Of a DNA stretch of 7,214 nucleotides, positions 1-5,953 are shown in pieces. Numbering within the stretch: position 1 is the first letter of the stretch; each line of letters begins with the position of its first letter. Position numbers and translations under genes: made by a program. Source of the DNA: Pseudomonadota bacterium (lineage in GTDB: Bacteria; Pseudomonadota; Gammaproteobacteria; Burkholderiales; Burkholderiaceae_B); the NCBI GenBank assembly GCA_023386765.1, contig JAEWJD010000023.1, positions 1 through 7,214 of the forward strand, written 5' to 3'. The notes under the pieces were generated by a model, which did no database searches, was not told where the DNA came from, and worked only from the letters and a program-made list of their open reading frames with translations.

Positions 1-1146
1 GTCATTGACGCCAGCCGTGTCCTGGGCGGGCCTTTCTGCGGCCAGATCCTGGCTGACCACGGCGCGGACGTGATCAAGATCGAGCCGCCCATGGGCGACG
101 AGACGCGTGGCTGGGGCCCCCCGTTCGTGGGCGATGCCGCCAGCTACTTCATCGGCGTCAACCGCAACAAGCGCGACGTGTCGATCGACATGACGCAGCA
201 GGCGGGCCAGGAACTGTTGCTGCGCATGCTCGAGGGCGCCGACGTGTTCCTTGAAAACTTCAAGATCGGCACGCTGGAGAAGTGGGGCCTGAGCAGCGAG
301 ATGCTGCGCGAGAAGTTTCCGCGCCTGATCCACTGCCGCGTGTCGGGTTTCGGCGCCGACGGCCCCTATGGCAGCCAGCCGGGCTATGACGCTGCCGTGC
401 AGGCCATGACCGGCCTGATGAGCGTCAACGGCGAAGAGGGCGGCAAGCCGCTGCGCATGGGCGTGCCCATCATCGACCTGGTGACCGGCATGAACGCCGT
501 GATCGGCATCCTGCTGGCGCTGCAGGAACGCGCCAAGAGCGGTGAAGGCCAGTTCGTCGAAGCGACCCTGTACGACTCGGGCGTGTCGATGCTGCACCCG
601 CAGCTGCCCAACTTCTACCTCAATGGCAAGGTGCCGCAGCGTTCGGGCAACCGTCACCCGAACATCTGCCCCTACGATGCTTTCGAGACGCGCACCGTGC
701 CGCTGTTCCTGGCGGTCGGCAACAACCGTCAGTTCGTGACGATGTGCAAAGTGCTGGGCCGTCCGGAAATGGGCGAGGATCCGCGCTTCAAGACCAACGC
801 CCTGCGCAATCAGCATCGCGACGAACTGCGCGATGAGTTGGTGGCGCTGCTGGGCGAGCGCGACGGCGTACAGGTCTCCAAGGAGCTGGTGGGCGCGGGC
901 GTGCCTTGCGGCCCGGTGCGGACCATCGACCAGGTGGTCGAGGATCCGCATACCCATCACCGCGGCATGGTGGTCGACATCGACGACTATCGCGGCACTG
1001 GCGCGCCGGTGAAGCTGTCGCGCACGCCGGCTTCGTATCGCAGCCGTCCGCCGTCGTTCGCCCAGCATACCGACGAGGTGCTGGCTGAACTGGGCATCAA
1101 TCCCGAGGACTACGCGGCCGTTTTGCCGCGCAAGCCGGTGGTGTAA
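1..1146 (+). CDS. Class III CoA-transferase (CaiB/BaiF, formyl-CoA transferase type), 5' end missing
   Basis: The reading frame is open from base 1 and stops with TAA at 1144-1146, giving 381 visible codons. The visible protein begins VIDASRVLGGPFCGQILADH, the usual N-terminus of the family, so only about 10 residues lie outside the window. The GTG at 70 is internal, not the start. Family III enzymes move CoA between carboxylic acids through an aspartyl-CoA thioester. The catalytic Asp aligned with Asp169 of Oxalobacter formyl-CoA transferase (Frc) is visible codon 159 (GAC at 475-477, in VPIIDLVTG). Other matches to Frc are DVIKIE, the NRNKRDVSIDM segment, GVPCGPV and the C-terminal HTDEVLAELG. 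The protein is cytoplasmic. The substrate acid cannot be read from sequence: Frc's extended glycine-rich loop is absent, so oxalate/formate is not implied. The Bug receptor downstream suggests the acid may be imported. Family is certain, substrate unknown. Confidence 0.93.
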   Translation, partial: VIDASRVLGGPFCGQILADHGADVIKIEPPMGDETRGWGPPFVGDAASYFIGVNRNKRDVSIDMTQQAGQELLLRMLEGADVFLENFKIGTLEKWGLSSEMLREKFPRLIHCRVSGFGADGPYGSQPGYDAAVQAMTGLMSVNGEEGGKPLRMGVPIIDLVTGMNAVIGILLALQERAKSGEGQFVEATLYDSGVSMLHPQLPNFYLNGKVPQRSGNRHPNICPYDAFETRTVPLFLAVGNNRQFVTMCKVLGRPEMGEDPRFKTNALRNQHRDELRDELVALLGERDGVQVSKELVGAGVPCGPVRTIDQVVEDPHTHHRGMVVDIDDYRGTGAPVKLSRTPASYRSRPPSFAQHTDEVLAELGINPEDYAAVLPRKPVV

Positions 1147-1170
1147 GGCTGGCCTCAAGCCTGGCGCCCC

Positions 1171-1222
1171 GCCGCGCGCCGCCCCTGACCGCAAGGACGA
1201 ATGAGCAGGGGAGGCGAGCGGC
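1171..1222. repeat. Imperfect inverted repeat, 17-nt arms
   Basis: The left arm at 1171-1187 pairs with the right arm at 1206-1222 across an 18-nt loop. By direct pairing 15 of 17 positions are Watson-Crick and the other two are G-A mismatches. It begins 25 nt after the CoA-transferase stop codon. No T-tract follows, so it is not a classical intrinsic terminator. It could protect the mRNA 3' end or act in Rho-dependent termination. The arms are very G+C-rich, so some pairing could be compositional. Confidence 0.45.
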
Positions 1223-1299
1223 CTGGGGCGCGGGCGGCCAGCCGTGGGCAGCACAACCCTGCCGGAGCACTGCGGCGCACCCCCGCAACGTTTCCGGCA

Positions 1300-1318
1300 G
1301 GCGCGGCCCGCGTTTTTT
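1300..1318 (+). terminator. Weak intrinsic terminator candidate
   Basis: CGCG at 1302-1305 pairs with CGCG at 1309-1312 around a 3-nt loop. Two G-T pairs could extend the stem to 6 bp, using G1300-G1301 and T1313-T1314. A run of six T follows at 1313-1318. The stem is short but all G+C, and the T-run stands out in G+C-rich DNA. It would end transcription from the CoA-transferase before the Bug gene. Confidence 0.35.
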
Positions 1319-1485
1319 CCCGAGGCGCTCGTCGCCCCGATGTTTGATGCCGGCGCCGCTTCCGCCGGTTCGCTAGACCAGGAGGATCCAGCCCCGCCAG
1401 TTTTTGCTTCACGCCTTCGCTGCAGTACCCGCTTCTTGCATTTGAATAATTAAAAGACCGTCAACGGCACACATTAATAATTACT

Positions 1486-1489
1486 GGAG
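1486..1489 (+). promoter_or_regulatory. Ribosome binding site of Bug gene
   Basis: GGAG lies 6 nt before the ATG at 1496 and follows an AT-rich leader. It is a good Shine-Dalgarno match and fixes the start of the Bug gene, where the signal peptide also begins. Confidence 0.75.
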
Positions 1490-1495
1490 ACATCC

Positions 1496-2473
1496 ATGAA
1501 GCGCAGTATTTTGTCGACCCTGTTGGCCACCTCCTTCCTGCTGCCCCTGAGCGGCACCGCCCTCGCCGATACCTATCCGGAAAAGGGCAAGCCCGTCACG
1601 CTGATCGTGCCTTTCGCGCCCGGCGGCGCCTCCGATATCCTGGTGCGCCTGATCGGCCAGCGCCTGGGCGAAGTCTGGGGCGTGCCGGCTGTCGTGCAGA
1701 ACAAGCCCGGCGGCGACCAGGTCATCGCCATGCAGTCCCTGGCCCGCTCCGAGAAGGACGGCTACACCATCGGGCTGACCACCAGTAGCTTTGGCCTGAA
1801 CAAGGTCGTGCGTGACGACTTCCCGCTCGATCCGGTCAAGGACTTCACGCCCATCGGCATCATCGGCCAGTCGAGCTACGTGCTGGCGGTCGGGGAAGAG
1901 TCGCCGATCAAGTCGTTCAAGGAACTCGAGAAGGCGACCCAGACCGGCGGCAAGCCGTATAGCTATGCCTCCTGCTGTTTCGGAACCTACTTTGCGGCCG
2001 AAATGGTCAAGTCGGCGACCGATCTGAAGGGCCTGCACATTCCGTACAAGGGCAGTTCGCCGGCGCTCAACGCCATGATGACCAAGGAGGTCGACTACAT
2101 CGTCGATACCACCACCGCCACCAAGCCCCTGATCGCCGCCGGCAAGCTGCGTCCGCTGCTGGTCACCGGACGCACGCGTTCGGCCACCTTGCCCGATGTC
2201 CCCAACCTGACCGAGGCCGGCGTGCCGGGCGACTTCGAGGTGGGCGTGTGGTATGGCCTGACGTTCCCGGCGGGCACGCCCGAGCATATCGTCAAGAAGG
2301 CCAATGCCACGCTTAACGAAATCCTGGCCATGCCGGACGTGAAGGAGCGCATCGAGGGGCTGGATATCGAGGTCACGCCGACCACGCCGGCTGAAATGCA
2401 GACCAAGATTTCCAGCGACGTGGACAAGTACGTGGCCGCGGCCAAGGCGGCCAAGCTGGAGTTCGGCAAGTAA
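1496..2473 (+). CDS. Bug/TctC-family tripartite tricarboxylate transporter substrate-binding protein
   Basis: The 325-residue length is typical for the family. A Sec signal peptide is clear: MKRSILS, a hydrophobic core at about residues 8-20, then TALA with likely cleavage after Ala24. The mature protein starts DTYPEKGKPVTLIVPFAPGG, and the loop APGGASD (residues 41-47) is the Bug hallmark that holds a ligand carboxylate. Also present are the DGYT segment, DFTPIGII, the HIPYKGSSPAL motif and an LPDVPNLTEAGVPG segment, all in family order. It should act in the periplasm, binding a small carboxylic acid for a TctAB-type permease or for sensing. No TctA/TctB gene is in view, which is common for 'orphan' Bug proteins. 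Cys160 and Cys161 in SCCFGTYFAAEM are unusual for the second ligand-side loop. The paired CoA-transferase upstream suggests the ligand is an acid that is then CoA-activated. The ligand is unknown. Confidence 0.92.
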   Translation: MKRSILSTLLATSFLLPLSGTALADTYPEKGKPVTLIVPFAPGGASDILVRLIGQRLGEVWGVPAVVQNKPGGDQVIAMQSLARSEKDGYTIGLTTSSFGLNKVVRDDFPLDPVKDFTPIGIIGQSSYVLAVGEESPIKSFKELEKATQTGGKPYSYASCCFGTYFAAEMVKSATDLKGLHIPYKGSSPALNAMMTKEVDYIVDTTTATKPLIAAGKLRPLLVTGRTRSATLPDVPNLTEAGVPGDFEVGVWYGLTFPAGTPEHIVKKANATLNEILAMPDVKERIEGLDIEVTPTTPAEMQTKISSDVDKYVAAAKAAKLEFGK

Positions 2474-2484
2474 GCAACAAGAAG

Positions 2485-2565
2485 CCTGGCAGCAGCCAGG
2501 GGGGGAATGGGCGGCGTGCAACGCCGCCTTGCAGCACAGCATGCCCGGCCCATGGCCGGGCATGC
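2485..2565. terminator. Three tandem hairpins between convergent genes (probable bidirectional terminator)
   Basis: Three perfect inverted repeats follow each other. The first is CCTGGC/GCCAGG at 2485-2490 and 2495-2500 (4-nt loop). The second is GGCGGCG/CGCCGCC at 2510-2516 and 2522-2528 (5-nt loop). The third is GCATGCCCGGCC/GGCCGGGCATGC at 2539-2550 and 2554-2565 (12-bp stem, 3-nt loop CAT). The block starts 12 nt after the Bug stop and ends 7 nt before the LysR1 stop on the other strand, where a shared terminator is expected. No T-tract follows on either strand, so the mechanism (intrinsic, Rho-assisted, or mRNA 3'-end protection) is not settled. Confidence 0.6.
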
Positions 2566-2571
2566 GCCTGT

Positions 2572-3477
2572 TCAGGCCTGCGTGGCGCGTACGGCCTTCA
2601 GGCTGGCCTGATAGCGCCGGGTTTCCTGCCAGAAGGCGCGTGCCACCGGCGACAGGCGGCTTTCATTCAGGCACACCAGCCCAATATGGCGTGAAGTGCC
2701 CGGACTGAGCGGACGAAACACCACGCCTTCATAGCGGTCCGGCAGCGCGAGTTTGGCCAGGATGGAGACCCCCTTGCCGGCGGCCACCAGCTCCAGGATC
2801 GACATGAGCTGCAGCACTTCGAAGGTCACGCGCGGACGCAGGTCGTGGCGGGCGAAGAGTTGCGTCACGAGGGCCTGCGAGCCTGCGCGGGTCAGCACGA
2901 AGGGGTCGTGCGTCATGTCGGGCAACGGCACGGCAGGCAAGGCGGCCAGCGGGTGGCCGACGGGCAGCACCGCCACCAGTTCGTCCACGGCGAGGGTCTG
3001 GGTATCGAAATCGGCCTTGGGCAGCGTGACGGCGGCCAATTCCAGGCGGCGCTCGATCAGGTCGCGGGTGGTCTGCTCATCGGGCTTTTCCGTGACCAGG
3101 ACTTCCACCCCGGGGTAGCGGGCCTTGAAACGCTCCAGCAGGGGCGGAAGCACGCGGATGGTGGCGCTGGCCCCGAAGGAGCCCAGCCGCAGCAGGCCGG
3201 TTTTCAGCTCCGCGCCTGCCAGGGCGGTTGCCTGCACCAGCTGCAGCGAAGCAAAGACGTCACGGACATGGGGCAGCACCTGTTCGCCGGTGTAGGTGAG
3301 CACCACGCCCGAGGCGTTGCGATCGATCAACTCGGTGCCCAGTGCGGTTTCCAGCGCCCGCAGCGCATGGCTGGTGGCCGAGGGCGACATGCCGAGCTTG
3401 GCCCCGGCGCCTGCGATGCCTTCGGAAGACACCAGCGTCAGGAGCAGTTCGAGTTGTCTTAAAGTGGGGGCGCTCAT
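2572..3477 (-). CDS. LysR-type transcriptional regulator 1
   Basis: From the ATG at 3477 the protein has 301 residues, normal for LysR regulators. The N-terminus MSAPTLRQLELLLTLV leads into a winged helix-turn-helix (about residues 5-63) with GAKLGMSPSATSHALRALE and the wing LTYTGEQVLP. An effector domain of the periplasmic-binding-protein fold runs from about 92 to 290, starting LKTGLLRLGSF. An upstream in-frame ATG (3516) and others to 3612 would add non-homologous residues. They would also place the CTTGAA-N6-TTCAAG dyad inside the gene, so 3477 is preferred although its ribosome site is weak (AGG only). The gene is convergent with the Bug gene and divergent from fosA. It may regulate itself, fosA, or the CoA-transferase/Bug pair. 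The inducer is unknown. Confidence 0.9.
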   Translation of the reverse strand: MSAPTLRQLELLLTLVSSEGIAGAGAKLGMSPSATSHALRALETALGTELIDRNASGVVLTYTGEQVLPHVRDVFASLQLVQATALAGAELKTGLLRLGSFGASATIRVLPPLLERFKARYPGVEVLVTEKPDEQTTRDLIERRLELAAVTLPKADFDTQTLAVDELVAVLPVGHPLAALPAVPLPDMTHDPFVLTRAGSQALVTQLFARHDLRPRVTFEVLQLMSILELVAAGKGVSILAKLALPDRYEGVVFRPLSPGTSRHIGLVCLNESRLSPVARAFWQETRRYQASLKAVRATQA

Positions 3478-3492
3478 GCGGTAGCCTGCGGA

Positions 3493-3510
3493 CTTGAACT
3501 GAATTTCAAG
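3493..3510. promoter_or_regulatory. Perfect dyad, candidate LysR1 operator
   Basis: CTTGAACTGAATTTCAAG is a perfect 6-bp inverted repeat (CTTGAA/TTCAAG) with a 6-nt spacer. It is AT-rich within G+C-rich DNA and lies in the 112-nt region between the divergent LysR1 and fosA genes. LysR-type proteins bind dyads of this size in such regions. It sits 15 nt upstream of the LysR1 ATG and just downstream of a -10-like TACAAT on the minus strand (3515-3520), so a bound regulator would cover the LysR1 transcription start and repress it. I found no matching -35. An effect on fosA, whose start is 80 nt away, is possible but unproven. Confidence 0.5.
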
Positions 3511-3589
3511 TGGCATTGTAGACCTTGCCGGCCGGCTTGGCGCGCGGTAAAGCAATACGATTATGCTGGGGCATCCGAGACGAGCGATC

Positions 3590-4000
3590 ATGATCACCGG
3601 CATCAACCACACGACCCTGGCGGTTCGCGATCTGCAGCGGGCCTTGGCTTTCTATACGGAGATCCTGGGCTTGCGGCCTTTGGTCAGATGGGAGGGCGGC
3701 GCCTATCTGCTGGCCGGGGAGGCCTGGCTCTGTCTCTCGGTGGACGCCCAGGCGCGCGCTGCGCCCCATCCCGACTACACCCATCTGGCGTTCTCGGTAT
3801 CGCAGGAGGCCTTCAGCGCACTGGGCGCGGCGCTGCGGGCGGCCGGGGCGCGGATCTGGAAAGACAACCGCAGCGAAGGCGATTCGCTTTATTTTCTGGA
3901 CCCGGACGGCCACAAGCTGGAGTTGCATGTGGGCGATCTGGCGAGCCGCCTGCGCGCCCTGCGCGAACAGCCCTACGCGGGCCTGCAATGGTTCGACTGA
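3590..4000 (+). CDS. fosA: FosA fosfomycin glutathione transferase
   Basis: The 136-residue protein belongs to the vicinal-oxygen-chelate (glyoxalase/bleomycin) superfamily and follows Pseudomonas FosA (135 residues) nearly end to end. FosA is a cytoplasmic, metal-dependent (Mn2+), K+-stimulated enzyme that opens the fosfomycin epoxide with glutathione. Metal ligands corresponding to His7, His64 and Glu110 of the Pseudomonas enzyme are His7 (MITGINH), His65 (DYTHLAF) and Glu111 (GHKLELHVGD). The catalytic Thr9, Trp34, Tyr39 and Trp46, and the K+ loop KDNRSEGDS (91-99) leading into YFLDPDGHK, are all present, as is Arg120. The ATG at 3590 was chosen because homology begins there. An upstream ATG at 3563 would add nine unlike residues. 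The ribosome site (GAGACGAG, 3577-3584) is weak. Composition matches the neighbours, so the gene looks resident rather than newly acquired. Actual resistance is inferred only. Confidence 0.93.
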   Translation: MITGINHTTLAVRDLQRALAFYTEILGLRPLVRWEGGAYLLAGEAWLCLSVDAQARAAPHPDYTHLAFSVSQEAFSALGAALRAAGARIWKDNRSEGDSLYFLDPDGHKLELHVGDLASRLRALREQPYAGLQWFD

Positions 4001-4012
4001 GCCCGTCCGGGC
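4001..4012. terminator. Small hairpin between convergent fosA and thiD
   Basis: GCCC pairs with GGGC around GTCC immediately after the fosA stop. The stem is only 4-5 bp and there is no T-run on either side. The fosA-thiD gap is 53 nt and shows no better terminator. Confidence 0.2.
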
Positions 4013-4053
4013 GGCTTGTCACGATCGACCGGCCCGGGGCCTGGACGGCGAAC

Positions 4054-4851
4054 TCAGCGCCAGAGCGCATGGAAGTGGTGCACCGGGCCGTGGCCCTGGC
4101 CGACTTCCAGCTGCCCGGCCGCGGCCAGGGCGGCAGTCAGGTAGTCCTTGGCCTGGGCGACTGCCTGCGGCAGGGGCAGGCGGGTCAGCAGCGCCGTAAC
4201 CGCCGCCGACAGCGTGCAGCCTGTGCCGTGGTTGCTGCGGGTGGCGATGCGCGGGGCCTGGAGAATGGTGGCGCTGCCGGCGCGATAGAGCAGGTCGGGG
4301 CTGTCTTCGCTCTCGAGGTGACCGCCTTTGAGCAGCACCCATTGCGAGCCCAGTTCTCCCAGGGCGCGCAACAACGCCTGCATGGCGTCCAGCGAGCGCG
4401 GCTCGGCGGTCTGCAGCAGATCGCCGGCTTCCGGCAGGTTGGGCGTGATCAGGGTGGCCAGGGGCACCAGACGGTCGCGCAGCACGGCCACGGCGTCAGG
4501 CAGCAGGAGGCGGTCGCCGCTCTTGGCCACCATCACGGGGTCCAGCACGATCGGGCAGCGCGCACGCTGTTCCAGGCGTTCGGCAATGGCGTTGCCGATG
4601 GCGGCGTTGGCCACCATGCCGATCTTCACCGCATCGACCCGCACATCATCGAAGACCGCGTCGATCTGATCGGCCACGAAGGCCGGATCCAGCGGCACGA
4701 AACTGCGCACGCCCTGGGTGTTCTGTGCCACCACGGCCGTGATGGCGCTCATGCCATAGACGCCCAGCGCCGAAAAAGTCTTCAGGTCGGCCTGAATGCC
4801 GGCCCCGCCGCTGGGGTCGGTGCCGGCAATCGTCAGTACGTTGGCAATCAT
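4054..4851 (-). CDS. thiD: ThiD, hydroxymethylpyrimidine/phosphomethylpyrimidine kinase
   Basis: The protein has 265 residues, against 266 for E. coli ThiD. It phosphorylates HMP and then HMP-P to HMP-PP, the pyrimidine half of thiamine, in the cytosol. Ribokinase-superfamily landmarks run in order: LTIAGTDPSGGAGIQADLKT (residues 6-25), AQNTQGV with the pyrimidine-contacting Gln at 43, VLDPVMVAKSGD (102-113), LITPNLPEA (134-142), VLLKGGH (172-178), and the anion-hole loop HGTGCTLSAA (208-217) with Cys212 and a preceding catalytic Gly-Thr-Gly. The C-terminus GHGPVHHFHALW is the classic ThiD ending. The start at 4851 is set by homology. An in-frame ATG at 4920 would add 23 unlike residues. No thiC, thiE or thiG lies nearby and no TPP riboswitch (THI box) is visible upstream. 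LysR2 ends 62 nt upstream on the same strand, so read-through expression is possible. Confidence 0.96.
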   Translation of the reverse strand: MIANVLTIAGTDPSGGAGIQADLKTFSALGVYGMSAITAVVAQNTQGVRSFVPLDPAFVADQIDAVFDDVRVDAVKIGMVANAAIGNAIAERLEQRARCPIVLDPVMVAKSGDRLLLPDAVAVLRDRLVPLATLITPNLPEAGDLLQTAEPRSLDAMQALLRALGELGSQWVLLKGGHLESEDSPDLLYRAGSATILQAPRIATRSNHGTGCTLSAAVTALLTRLPLPQAVAQAKDYLTAALAAAGQLEVGQGHGPVHHFHALWR

Positions 4852-4874
4852 CGAGGGTCTCGCTAGGAAAGAGG

Positions 4875-4902
4875 GCCGCGCCAAGGAGTGCGGGCGCGTG
4901 GC
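4875..4902 (-). terminator. Bulged hairpin between LysR2 and thiD
   Basis: On the minus strand GCCACGCGCC (4902-4893) can pair with GGCGCGGC (4882-4875) with a 2-nt bulge. A pyrimidine-rich stretch, CCTCTTTCC, follows. It lies between the LysR2 stop and the thiD start and may partly terminate LysR2 transcription. There is no true T-run, so confidence is low. Confidence 0.25.
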
Positions 4903-4913
4903 TGGCGGGCATC

Positions 4914-5843
4914 TTAGCAAGGAATGGCAGGGCCCGCGTCCGCCTCGTCCGGGCGGGTTCCAGCCTGTGCCTGCGCCTGGACCCAGGCCAGAAAGGCCGC
5001 GACGGCGGGCTGCTTCACGGCCTCGGGACGGACCACGGCGTAGTAGGCAAACCGCGCGGGCCAGGGCGTGTCCAGCACCTGCACCAGGGTGCCGCGGGCC
5101 AGTTCGTCGCGCGCATGGGCCTGTGGCACCAGCGCGATGCCCTGTCCGGCCTGTGCCGCGCGCAGCAGCAGGAAGTCATCGCTCAGGCTCGGCCCTTGGC
5201 GGGCGCGGGCATCATCGGCTACGCCGTGGGCGCGCAGCCACAGTGCCCAGTCGGCACGCGCGCCATCCTGCAATAGCGCAAACGCCAGGCAGTCGGCGGG
5301 CGTTTGCGGACGCGGCGCCAAGGCAAACAGGGCGGGGCTGGCGACCGGCACCAGCACCGGTGTCATCAACAGCGTGCTGTGCAGGCCGGCATAGTCGCCC
5401 AGCCCGTGGCGCAGCGCGATGTCCACGCCGTCGTGGCGCAGGTCCGCCAGCACGGGGGTGGCGTCGATGCGCACGTCGATCCCGGGATGCCGGGACGTGA
5501 AATCCCCCAGCCGGGGTACCAGCCAGGCAGCCGCGAAACTGGCCTCCACGCTGACGGTCAGCGTCGGCATCGCATTGCCCGCGCACAGCCTCTGCAGGGT
5601 GTCATCGATGAGGTCGAAGGCCTGGCGCAGCGGCGGGTAGGCCTGCGCGCCCGCCGGCGTCAGGCGCAGGCCCTGCGGTTCGCGCAGAAACAGCGGCTGC
5701 CCGCAGCGTTCTTCCAGCAGACGTAATTGCTGGCTGACGGCGCCTGGAGTCACGTGCAGTGACCGGGCCGCCTGTTTGACGCTGCCGCCTTGCGCCACAT
5801 GGACAAAAGCGCGCAATGCCAGCAGGGGAGGGACAGGGTTCAT
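4914..5843 (-). CDS. LysR-type transcriptional regulator 2, GcvA-like
   Basis: From the ATG at 5843 the protein has 309 residues. The N-terminus MNPVPPLLALRAFVHVAQ enters the HTH, with VKQAARSLHVTPGAVSQQLRLLEE (residues 22-45) and the wing LRLTPAGAQAYPPL. The effector domain starts TLTVSVEASFAAAWLVPRLGDF and continues RHPGIDVRIDATPVLADLRHDGVDIALRHGLGDYAGL, the GcvA subgroup pattern. Upstream in-frame starts to 5927 would add hydrophobic non-homologous residues and run through the operator, so they were rejected. No Shine-Dalgarno is visible before 5843 (AACCTC precedes it), hinting at a weak or short-leader start. The gene is divergent from the GST and flavin-oxidoreductase genes, its most likely targets. 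It precedes thiD on the same strand but has no obvious link to thiamine. GcvA likeness concerns the subfamily only and does not imply glycine-cleavage control. Confidence 0.9.
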   Translation of the reverse strand: MNPVPPLLALRAFVHVAQGGSVKQAARSLHVTPGAVSQQLRLLEERCGQPLFLREPQGLRLTPAGAQAYPPLRQAFDLIDDTLQRLCAGNAMPTLTVSVEASFAAAWLVPRLGDFTSRHPGIDVRIDATPVLADLRHDGVDIALRHGLGDYAGLHSTLLMTPVLVPVASPALFALAPRPQTPADCLAFALLQDGARADWALWLRAHGVADDARARQGPSLSDDFLLLRAAQAGQGIALVPQAHARDELARGTLVQVLDTPWPARFAYYAVVRPEAVKQPAVAAFLAWVQAQAQAGTRPDEADAGPAIPC

Positions 5844-5847
5844 GAGG

Positions 5848-5860
5848 TTAGAAAATCTAA
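5848..5860. promoter_or_regulatory. Perfect T-N11-A LysR box, candidate LysR2 operator
   Basis: TTAGAAAATCTAA is a perfect inverted repeat (TTAGA/TCTAA, 3-nt spacer) that fits the T-N11-A LysR consensus exactly. It lies in the AT-rich 110-nt region between divergent LysR2 and GST, only 4 nt from the LysR2 start codon and 93 nt from the GST start. That position suggests autorepression of LysR2, with activation of the divergent operon possible. A second, poorly symmetric stretch of similar character (TTCTGATTTAGGAA) lies at 5931-5944 next to the GST ribosome site. I could not assign -35/-10 elements for either direction. Confidence 0.55.
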
Positions 5861-5953
5861 ACAGTAAAGGCAGGATAAATCGCTTTATGAACCAGAAAAA
5901 GCTGCGGATCATGACGACTGTTCGCAAGGATTCTGATTTAGGAAAACTTCATT

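Larger units (their letters stand above)
1147..1495. other. Intergenic region between CoA-transferase and Bug gene
   Basis: This 349-nt stretch holds no convincing gene. Short open frames cross it, but they have G+C-driven composition and no recognisable domain. It contains a long imperfect hairpin (1171-1222), a weak terminator-like hairpin with a T6 tract (1300-1318), a small CCGGCG/CGCCGG inverted repeat (1350-1368) and a sharply AT-richer leader from about 1440 to 1484 just before the Bug gene. The change in composition suggests that the Bug promoter lies in the last ~60 nt. I could not match a -35/-10 pair with good spacing. TTGCAT at 1436-1441 and the AT-rich blocks at 1445-1452 and 1473-1482 are only suggestive. 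Confidence 0.6.

Noticed and set aside
574..576. Asp in LYDSG considered as the catalytic Asp of the CoA-transferase
   Set aside because: Alignment with formyl-CoA transferase puts Asp169 at the Asp of VPIIDLVTG (475-477). The LYDSG Asp matches a later conserved position.
1244..1453. Small GTG-start frame in the CoA-transferase/Bug gap
   Set aside because: Composition-driven. It has no ribosome site and no homology I recognise, and it crosses the terminator-like T-run.
1481..2563. Minus-strand 360-codon open frame opposite the Bug gene
   Set aside because: It is a shadow of the Bug gene in G+C-rich DNA. It has a low-complexity His/Gly/Gln/Arg composition and no domain, while the plus-strand frame has a signal peptide and family motifs.
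3527..3536. GCCGGCCGGC palindrome upstream of fosA
   Set aside because: A 10-bp G+C-only palindrome is expected often by chance in this DNA. It has no AT-rich LysR character.
3537..3567. TTGGCG ... TATGCT as a sigma-70 promoter for fosA
   Set aside because: The spacer is 19 nt and each box matches only 4 of 6 positions, too weak to list as a feature.
3688..4866. Plus-strand 392-codon open frame across fosA and opposite thiD
   Set aside because: It overlaps two clearly identified genes in other frames and has Gly/Arg/Gln/His-rich shadow composition with no motif.
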